Shown piece by piece: positions 58,597-64,000 of a stretch of DNA of 64,000 bases. The stretch's first letter is position 1. Each line of letters begins with the position of its first letter. This stretch comes from an uncultured Prevotella sp. Its GTDB lineage: Bacteria; Bacteroidota; Bacteroidia; Bacteroidales; Bacteroidaceae. The translations under genes and the position numbers were made by a program. The DNA lies in assembly GCA_905233165.1 (NCBI GenBank), contig CAJODL010000001.1, forward strand, positions 455,313-519,312, in the 5' to 3' direction. Below the pieces are notes generated by a model. The model worked only from the letters and a program-made list of their open reading frames with translations, had not been told where the DNA came from and searched no databases.

Positions 58597-60225
58597 ATGA
58601 CAGACTTTAAACAGATTTTCGAAAGCCATTATACATGGATTGAAGGCTATATGCGTAATGTTCGTCGTTATGCAGATCGTATTGCTATGATAGCATCCGA
58701 AACTGGTAAAGAATGGACTTACAAACAATTAAACGAGGACACAAACCGTCTGTGTAACGCTTTACATGCCGATGGATTCAAGAAAGGCGATGTTGTAATG
58801 GTTCAGATGGTGAACCGTCCTGAGTTTGCCTTTGCGTATGTTGCAGCACATAAGATGCATGGTGTATGTTGTCCTGTAAACTATCGCATCAGTACTGGTG
58901 AGTTGGCATACAACATAGATGACTCAAAGCCTCTGATTCTTATGGTTTGTGAGTCAAAACTCGAGAGTGCCCTTGCTGCTGTAAAGCAGACTCAGCATAA
59001 GCCAAAGAAGATAATCGTAGCAAGTGATAAGGAAATAGAGGGTGCTGTACGCTATAAGGATTATGTAGCAGCAAGTAGCATCGAAGAGCCTCCATTTACA
59101 TGTGAGTACAACATATATGACGAGACAACCCGTCTTTATACATCAGGTACTACAGGCAGACCCAAGGGTGTTGCTATAACAAGTATCAATGAGGTGTTGT
59201 CTGCTCATGATGTGATGATTCACTTCCCGATGAGTTATAAGGACATTACGATGAATACAACTCCTTGGTTCCATCGTGGTGGTTTGCATTGTGCAGGTCC
59301 TTGTCCTACCTTCTATGCTGGTGCTACACTTGTAATACTTGGTAAGTTCGAGGCTCGCACTGCATTGAAACTGGTACAGAAGTACAAGATAACATTCGTT
59401 GTCGGAGTACCTACTGTTCTTGAAGAGTTGGCTGATGAGCAGGAACGTCAGGGTTATGATGTCAGTGCCTTGAAGGGCATCGTAACAATGGGTAGCCCAT
59501 TGGAGCGTTCAGCTTGCATACGTTATCAGAAGGTTCTTACACCTAATATATACAATGGTTATGGCACTACAGAAACATTCTGGAACACCTTCCTGCGTCC
59601 GTTCGACCTGCCAGAGAATGCTGGTACTGCTGGAGCATCATGCGTAGATGATGACGTTCGTGTAGTAAAAGTGTATGAGGATCGTAAGGCAGAACCAGAT
59701 GATTTGGTATCAACAGATGGTACAGAGGTTGGTGAGGTTATTATCTGCTCACCTGCGAAGTCACCTTATATATATCATGACAAACCCGAGGAGACAGAAA
59801 AGAAGTATTATAAAGGTTTCATATATACTAACGACCTTGGTACATGGGACAAGAACCAGTTTGTTACTATCGTAGGTCGTAAGGATGATATGATTATCTC
59901 TTCTGGTGAGAATATCTATCCAACAGAGGTTGAGGCTGTCCTGAATACTCATCCAAAGGTGAAGGACTGTATTGTTACCTCTGTGCCTGATAAGGTTCGT
60001 GGTCAGATGGTAACAGCTTATATTGTTCGTGATGATAAGTCTCTGACACCAGACGAGCTGGATGCCTTCTGTAAGCAGAGCCCAGACATTGCAAACTTCA
60101 AGCGTCCTCGCTACTATCGTTTTACAGAGTTGATACCGTTCAATGCTACTGGTAAGAAACTGCATGTAAAGATTAAGGAGATAGCAGAGGCAGACCTGAA
60201 GAATGGCTTGCTGTATAGAGTGTAA
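58597..60225 (+). CDS. AMP-forming acyl-CoA ligase, second (fatty/aryl acid type)
   Basis: 542 aa. Motifs: RLYTSGTTGRPKGVAITS (P-loop), NGYGTTETFWNTF, FIYTNDLGTWDKNQFVTIVGRKDDMIISSGENIYPTEVE and the C-terminal Lys in FNATGKKLHVKI. HRGGLHCAGPCPTFYAGATLVIL is like long-chain/aryl-acid ligases. The sequence is clearly different from the preceding ligase. Codons are more GT-ending than in the island genes. Function: CoA activation of an unidentified carboxylic acid. Confidence 0.87.
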   Translation: MTDFKQIFESHYTWIEGYMRNVRRYADRIAMIASETGKEWTYKQLNEDTNRLCNALHADGFKKGDVVMVQMVNRPEFAFAYVAAHKMHGVCCPVNYRISTGELAYNIDDSKPLILMVCESKLESALAAVKQTQHKPKKIIVASDKEIEGAVRYKDYVAASSIEEPPFTCEYNIYDETTRLYTSGTTGRPKGVAITSINEVLSAHDVMIHFPMSYKDITMNTTPWFHRGGLHCAGPCPTFYAGATLVILGKFEARTALKLVQKYKITFVVGVPTVLEELADEQERQGYDVSALKGIVTMGSPLERSACIRYQKVLTPNIYNGYGTTETFWNTFLRPFDLPENAGTAGASCVDDDVRVVKVYEDRKAEPDDLVSTDGTEVGEVIICSPAKSPYIYHDKPEETEKKYYKGFIYTNDLGTWDKNQFVTIVGRKDDMIISSGENIYPTEVEAVLNTHPKVKDCIVTSVPDKVRGQMVTAYIVRDDKSLTPDELDAFCKQSPDIANFKRPRYYRFTELIPFNATGKKLHVKIKEIAEADLKNGLLYRV

Positions 60226-60256
60226 CCCCCTCCCGACCTCCCCAAAGTGGAGGAGA
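60226..60256 (+). repeat. CCCCCTC...CTCCCCAAAGTGGAG element, intergenic copy
   Basis: CCCCCTCCCGACCTCCCCAA then AGTGGAGGAGA, starting on the base after the stop codon of the ligase. It matches the in-frame copy at 37998. Confidence 0.65.
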
Positions 60257-60275
60257 AGGTTAATGCATGCATAAG

Positions 60276-60309
60276 AAATCCGGAAAGATGAACTCTTCCC
60301 GGATTTTTT
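60276..60309. terminator. Bidirectional terminator between ligase and symporter genes
   Basis: AAATCCGG (60276-60283) pairs with CCGGATTT (60299-60306), extended by GAAAGA/TCTTCC-like pairs, followed by TTTT. Both converging genes end here. Confidence 0.8.
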
Positions 60310-60329
60310 AATTCCTAATTCCTAATTAA
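60309..60329. repeat. 7-bp tandem array TAATTCC (three units)
   Basis: TAATTCC, TAATTCC, TAATTAA: 21 bp. It reaches into the stop codon of the minus-strand symporter gene. Confidence 0.6.
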
Positions 60330-61726
60330 TAAAGTCCAAACGCTCCTATGAGGAGTATTGTGAGCAGTATAGGAACAATGTACTTCAGCATGACAACATA
60401 CATTGTCTTTCGTACGAATTTGTAGCCATTCAGACGTATCTCGCCAATAAGCAGGTTTGGCTTTATTATCCATCCAAACAGTATGCAGGTGAGAATAGCC
60501 AAGATTGGCATCATCAGGTTGTTGGAGACGTAGTCAAAGATGTCAAGAATCTGTGCCACTGCTCCATTAGGCAGTTCGTATTCAAAGTAAAATACGTTAT
60601 ATCCCAGACAAACGATGATACTTGAGATGAGTGCTCCTCCCTGCATGATGCAGACAGATTTTGTTCTGCTCCAATGGAAGGCATCCATAACGCTTGATAC
60701 ACAAGCCTCCAGAATGCTCACGGCACTTGTTGTGGCAGCAAAGAGTACAAGCAGGAAGAATGCTAATCCTATAAAAGGTCCGAAAGCACCGAGTGATTGG
60801 AATATCTTTGGTAGTGCCACGAAGATAAGTCCAGGGCCAGCACCCATTCCTTCTGTTCCCATGAAGACATAGACAGCAGGGATGACCATCAAACCTGCAA
60901 GGAGTGCAATCGTTGTATCGCATATCTCGATGCGGTCAACAGCCTGTCCCAAGTTGACATCCTTCTTCATATATGAACCATAAGCCACCATTATACCCAT
61001 AGCAATACTCAGAGAGTAGAACAGCTGTGCACAGGCATCCATAGTAATCTTTAGGAATCTGGCGACAGTGATGCCCTCAAAGTTTGGAATAAAGTAAACA
61101 GCAGCACCTTCAAGACCAGTACGGGTTACTCCATTAGCATCTGTATGCTCCATGAAGAGTGAATAGATACAAATAAAGACAACCAGTATCAACAGCAGGG
61201 GCATTACTATCTTTGAGAATTTCTCAATACCCTTTTCTACTCCGCTATACACCACGAAGAAACATGCTGCAGCAAAGAAGAACATATATCCGATTGGGGC
61301 CCATTGCTGCGTGATGAAACCGCTGAAAAATCCATCTTTAACCGCTTCGTCACCCTCGAAGAGCAAGTACTGCATGCAGTATTTCAGCACCCATCCTCCG
61401 ATGACGCAATAGTAAGGGTATATTATCGATGGAATGATAAACGACAGGAAACCAACGAAAGCCCACTTCTTGTTGAAGAACTTATAAGCTGTCAGCGGAC
61501 CCTGTTGTGAGCGTCTGCCGATGGCAACTTCTGTGATAAGCAAGGTGAAACCAAAGGTGAGGGCAAGAATGATATATACCATCAGGAATACACCTCCACC
61601 ATTGCGGGCTGCAAGATATGGGAAACGCCAGATGTTACCAAGTCCTACAGCACTTCCTGCGGCTGCAAGTACAAATCCCAAGGAGCCGCTAAACGAGTTT
61701 CTGCTTTTTTTCTTGTGTTTTGACAT
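60326..61726 (-). CDS. Sodium-dependent symporter, SNF family (LeuT-like)
   Basis: 466 aa, about 12 transmembrane helices. The N-terminus GSLGFVLAAAGSAVGLGNIWRFPYLAARNGGGVF covers helix 1 with the unwound Na+/substrate site (AVGLGNIWRFPY) and is diagnostic of the neurotransmitter:sodium symporter family. Helix 6 region SLSIAMGIMVAYGSYM agrees. It imports an amino acid or similar compound with sodium. Monocistronic, convergent with the ligases and divergent from the acyltransferase. Confidence 0.92.
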   Translation of the reverse strand: MSKHKKKSRNSFSGSLGFVLAAAGSAVGLGNIWRFPYLAARNGGGVFLMVYIILALTFGFTLLITEVAIGRRSQQGPLTAYKFFNKKWAFVGFLSFIIPSIIYPYYCVIGGWVLKYCMQYLLFEGDEAVKDGFFSGFITQQWAPIGYMFFFAAACFFVVYSGVEKGIEKFSKIVMPLLLILVVFICIYSLFMEHTDANGVTRTGLEGAAVYFIPNFEGITVARFLKITMDACAQLFYSLSIAMGIMVAYGSYMKKDVNLGQAVDRIEICDTTIALLAGLMVIPAVYVFMGTEGMGAGPGLIFVALPKIFQSLGAFGPFIGLAFFLLVLFAATTSAVSILEACVSSVMDAFHWSRTKSVCIMQGGALISSIIVCLGYNVFYFEYELPNGAVAQILDIFDYVSNNLMMPILAILTCILFGWIIKPNLLIGEIRLNGYKFVRKTMYVVMLKYIVPILLTILLIGAFGLY

Positions 61727-61767
61727 TATTACTATATGTTTTTTAAAGATTTAGTTGTTTTGGGTGG

Positions 61768-61775
61768 CAAAATTA
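61768..61775 (-). promoter_or_regulatory. -7 box of the symporter gene
   Basis: CAAAATTA on plus, TAATTTTG on minus, 41 bp before ATG 61726. Confidence 0.6.
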
Positions 61776-61818
61776 CAAAAAAAATATTCAATATTTCTTT
61801 TTTTCCGAAAAAACATTG

Positions 61819-61826
61819 TATTTTTG
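61819..61826 (+). promoter_or_regulatory. -7 box of the acyltransferase gene
   Basis: TATTTTTG followed by GCAGA, 19 bp before ATG 61846. A start at 61816 in the same frame would overlap it. Confidence 0.65.
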
Positions 61827-61845
61827 CAGAAAATTATCGAGAAAA

Positions 61846-63027
61846 ATGGCATACAATCCAGATTTTGATGAAATCCGCCCCTATAATGAGGAAGAAATGC
61901 CTGTTGTCTTCAAAGAACTTCTTGCAGACAGACAGTTTAATCTCCTTATGAAGGGCTTCACTCCTTGGTTGCCTAAAGGTGTGCGGAATTTCCTTTTTCG
62001 TCTGCTTTTTAGTGGTGTAAAGACGGCACAGGACTTCCAGATACGTTTTATGAAGCCTGTTGTGAAACTATGTATAGCACGTTGCACCAAGGGCACTACC
62101 TTCTCTTACCCCAAGGATATGGTGAAGCAAAAGCGCTATCTCTTTGTGTCCAACCATCGTGATATAGTTCTCGATTCAGCATTCCTTGATTTGATGCTCT
62201 ATAATAATGGTTTTGAGCGTACCTGCGAGATAGGTATTGGTGACAATCTCCTTATTTATCCTTGGATAAAGAAGCTGGTTCGTATGAACAAATGCTTTAC
62301 TGTCCGTCGAGGTCTTACTGCCCATGAGATGATGCGTTCTTCACACCTTATGAGTGAGTATATGCACTATGCCATAAATGAAAAAGGTGAGAATATATGG
62401 ATAGCACAGCGAGAGGGTAGGGCAAAAGACTCTGATGACCGAACTCAGGATAGCGTCCTGAAGATGTTCGCTATGGGAGTAGAAGAGGGCACTCCTTTGA
62501 CAGATGCCCTGAAAGACCTGCATATCGCACCTCTCACCATCAGCTACGAATATGACCCATGCGATTACCTGAAAGCAGAGGAATTTCAGTTCAAGCGTGA
62601 TGTTCCTGGATGGAAGAAAAGCAAGCAAGATGACCTTGATAATATGAAGACAGGCATCATGGGATTCAAGGGTAGGGTACACTATGAATTGTCTCCATGC
62701 ATTGACGAATGGCTCGATGAAATGGGTAAAAAAGACATTCCTCGCAAAGAAATGTTCCATGAAATCGCCCAGCATATTGATGCCGAGATACACTCTCGAT
62801 ACCGCCTTTATCCATGCAACTGGATAGCAAAGGATGAGCTCGATGGTACCAACAACAGCGATAAATACACATCAGCTGACAAGCAAACCTTTGAGAAATA
62901 CCTGAACAAACAGATAGCAAAAGTAAAAGTTCCAAATCCCGATTATGATTTCTTGCGTGAGAAGATACTTACCATGTACGCTAATCCTTGTCGTAACTGG
63001 CTTGCTGCTACAGGCATGCAAAAGTGA
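61846..63027 (+). CDS. Glycerophosphate-acyltransferase-like protein (PlsC/LPLAT superfamily)
   Basis: 393 aa from ATG 61846. The acyltransferase HX4D motif is in FVSNHRDIVLDSAF (residues about 104-109) and a second block WIAQREGRAKDSDDRTQDSV matches the glycerol-phosphate binding motif (EGxR-like). Hydrophobic patches suggest membrane association rather than full spanning. Likely transfers an acyl chain to a glycerolipid; a role with ornithine or other Bacteroidetes lipids is possible. The 3' 83 bp overlap the next gene in another frame. Confidence 0.82.
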   Translation: MAYNPDFDEIRPYNEEEMPVVFKELLADRQFNLLMKGFTPWLPKGVRNFLFRLLFSGVKTAQDFQIRFMKPVVKLCIARCTKGTTFSYPKDMVKQKRYLFVSNHRDIVLDSAFLDLMLYNNGFERTCEIGIGDNLLIYPWIKKLVRMNKCFTVRRGLTAHEMMRSSHLMSEYMHYAINEKGENIWIAQREGRAKDSDDRTQDSVLKMFAMGVEEGTPLTDALKDLHIAPLTISYEYDPCDYLKAEEFQFKRDVPGWKKSKQDDLDNMKTGIMGFKGRVHYELSPCIDEWLDEMGKKDIPRKEMFHEIAQHIDAEIHSRYRLYPCNWIAKDELDGTNNSDKYTSADKQTFEKYLNKQIAKVKVPNPDYDFLREKILTMYANPCRNWLAATGMQK

Positions 63028-63418
63028 GCCCTACGATACAGGTGATGGAAACCTGTCATATATGAAGGCCGAGATGTGCGACATCTATGCCAGCAACAGC
63101 TATGTCACAAAGATAGTGACAGACGCAGATGTGGAACTTCCCTTCACTCAGGGACTGCGATTAAATGTTGTTAGTGCTGCAGATACTATAGTAAGATGCA
63201 TGCTATATTATAATGAGATTCCCACAGAACCTATTTCCATACAGTCGTCTGTAGAGGTGAAGGTAATAGACGCAGCAGACACCCTAAAGTTCAACAGAGA
63301 CTATATCCTTAGCCGTTGGGAATCGCGAAACAAGAAATACATAAACTTCCAGATAGAGGAAAAACAAGGCGTTGACTCCCTCTATTCCGAGAAGAAATAC
63401 TATTCTGTAGTAAAGTAA
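62945..63418 (+). CDS. Lipoprotein, possibly NigD-like, starting inside the acyltransferase gene
   Basis: 157 aa. The leader MISCVRRYLPCTLILVVTGL then LLQAC is a complete lipoprotein signal with lipobox Cys at residue 25, all encoded within the 3' end of the acyltransferase in another frame. The mature part (LSYMKAEMCDIYASNSYVTKIV, LRLNVVSAADTIVRCMLYYNE) looks like the OB-like half of NigD-type Bacteroidetes lipoproteins, though shorter than the usual ~240 aa. The 83-bp overlap is large, but the good signal peptide argues that the start is real. Probably translationally coupled. Confidence 0.7.
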   Translation: MISCVRRYLPCTLILVVTGLLLQACKSEPYDTGDGNLSYMKAEMCDIYASNSYVTKIVTDADVELPFTQGLRLNVVSAADTIVRCMLYYNEIPTEPISIQSSVEVKVIDAADTLKFNRDYILSRWESRNKKYINFQIEEKQGVDSLYSEKKYYSVVK

Positions 63419-63420
63419 AT

Positions 63421-63455
63421 TGTTTACTGTTTACTGTTTACCGTTTACCGTTTAC
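63421..63455 (+). repeat. 7-bp tandem array YGTTTAC (five units)
   Basis: TGTTTAC three times and CGTTTAC twice, starting 2 bp after the lipoprotein stop codon. Confidence 0.85.
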
Positions 63456-63485
63456 CGTTACACTAAACTCTACACTTTCAACTGC

Positions 63486-63520
63486 CTTTAAACTATAAAC
63501 TCTAAACTATAAACTAAAGA
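63486..63520 (+). repeat. 7-bp tandem array CTNTAAA (five units)
   Basis: CTTTAAA, CTATAAA, CTCTAAA, CTATAAA, CTAAAGA, ending 2 bp before the permease ATG. The same unit type as the array at 1182-1216, at the other end of the window. Confidence 0.8.
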
Positions 63521-63522
63521 AA

Positions 63523-64000
63523 ATGTTACAGAAACTTTTTGGATTCGATCCGTCAACAATGACGATGCGTAAGGAAGTAATCGGTGGTATCACCACATTC
63601 CTTACTATGGCCTACATTCTCGCAGTAAACCCAACAATTCTCTCTGCCGCAGGCATGGATGCAGGTGCCATATTCACTACCACCTGCATATCTGCAGTTA
63701 TTGCCACATTGGTAATGGCTATCTATGCCAAGCTGCCATTCGCTTTGGCTCCAGGTATGGGCCTGAATGCTTTCTTTGCGTTTACTGTTGTGCTCACTAT
63801 GGGATATACCTGGCAGTTTGCGTTGACAGCAGTGCTGATAGAAGGTATCATCTTCATTCTCCTCACCATTACTGGTATGCGAAAGTATATTGTCAACGCC
63901 ATTCCTCTTGTGCTACGACGTGCCATCAGTCCTGGTATCGGATTGTTTATAGCCTTTGTAGGTCTCAAGAGTGCAGGTATTGTAACCTCGTCAGAATCTA
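63523..64000 (+). CDS. Purine (guanine/hypoxanthine/adenine) permease, AzgA/PbuG type, N-terminal part
   Basis: ATG 63523 opens a frame that runs off the right edge after 159 codons. It begins MLQKLFGFDPSTMTMRKEVI, then GGITTFLTMAYILAVNP, the characteristic start of the AzgA-like subgroup of NCS2 nucleobase permeases, followed by LPFALAPGMGLNAFFAFTVV with the conserved APGMGLNA motif and an RRAISPGIGLFIAFVGLK segment. Proton-coupled uptake of purine bases across the inner membrane. No -7 box was found in the 104-bp gap, which is filled by heptamer arrays, so it may be read through from upstream. Confidence 0.88.
   Translation, partial: MLQKLFGFDPSTMTMRKEVIGGITTFLTMAYILAVNPTILSAAGMDAGAIFTTTCISAVIATLVMAIYAKLPFALAPGMGLNAFFAFTVVLTMGYTWQFALTAVLIEGIIFILLTITGMRKYIVNAIPLVLRRAISPGIGLFIAFVGLKSAGIVTSSES

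Overview
ORGANISM. The window looks like a chromosomal piece of a gut or rumen Bacteroidales bacterium, most likely Prevotella/Segatella. Nearly every transcription unit is preceded by the Bacteroidetes -7 element TAnnTTTG (usually TACCTTTG followed by GCA). There is a SusC/SusD outer-membrane pair, many exported lipoproteins, and secreted proteins ending in the Prevotella-type C-terminal motif (YNLSGQRI...KGIYIKNGKK). No rRNA, tRNA or CRISPR array was recognised. LAYOUT. (1) 1-1.5 kb: the edge of a mobile-element-like module on the minus strand, with a RepA-like AAA ATPase. (2) 1.5-10 kb: an accessory island of exported paralogues: two TonB-C-terminal-domain lipoproteins, leucine-rich-repeat proteins and small 'GTxWK' proteins. 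It has a duplicated 252-bp promoter cassette, a duplicated 189-bp coding segment and three copies of a palindrome, and ends in a membrane-anchored TPR/HTH regulator. (3) 10-34 kb: a complete beta-mannan (galactoglucomannan) utilisation locus: AraC regulator, three GH26 and one GH5 mannanases, GH36 alpha-galactosidase, SusC, SusD, a surface glycan-binding protein, several proteins built from a repeated beta-rich module, GH130 mannosylglucose phosphorylase, GPH symporter, mannobiose 2-epimerase and mannose-6-phosphate isomerase. (4) 34.2-35.7 kb: an AbiEi/AbiEii-type toxin-antitoxin pair. (5) 35.9-49.1 kb: assimilatory sulfate reduction and siroheme synthesis (sulfite reductase-TusA fusion, precorrin-2 dehydrogenase, CobA-HemD fusion, a truncated hemB, cysD, cysN, Fe-S type cysH), then a porin, a Pst-like ABC importer and a NarL-type regulator. 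(6) 49.2-54.4 kb: B12-linked one-carbon genes (cobalamin adenosyltransferase, metF, metH). (7) 54.4-64 kb: ddl, an orphan LytTR regulator, a thioesterase with two acyl-CoA ligases, an SNF-type sodium symporter, an acyltransferase with an overlapping lipoprotein gene, and the start of a purine permease. HOW IT WORKS TOGETHER. In the mannan locus, surface mannanases cut the backbone, SusC/D imports oligosaccharides, GH36 removes galactose and GH26/GH5 produce mannobiose. The symporter brings disaccharide into the cytoplasm, the epimerase makes mannosylglucose, GH130 phosphorolyses it to mannose-1-phosphate and glucose, and ManA links mannose phosphate to glycolysis. Four promoters of this locus share one operator-like sequence at a fixed distance (51-52 bp) from the -7 box, which defines a candidate regulon. 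In the sulfur block the products form one route from sulfate to sulfide including the siroheme cofactor; the only missing part is a classical sulfate permease. The Pst-like importer lacks the residues that make PstS phosphate-specific, so it is a candidate for that role. The most unusual sequence signal is a set of 7-bp tandem arrays, scattered through spacers (often starting at a stop codon) and also lying in frame inside three enzymes (CobA-HemD, cobalamin adenosyltransferase, MetH).
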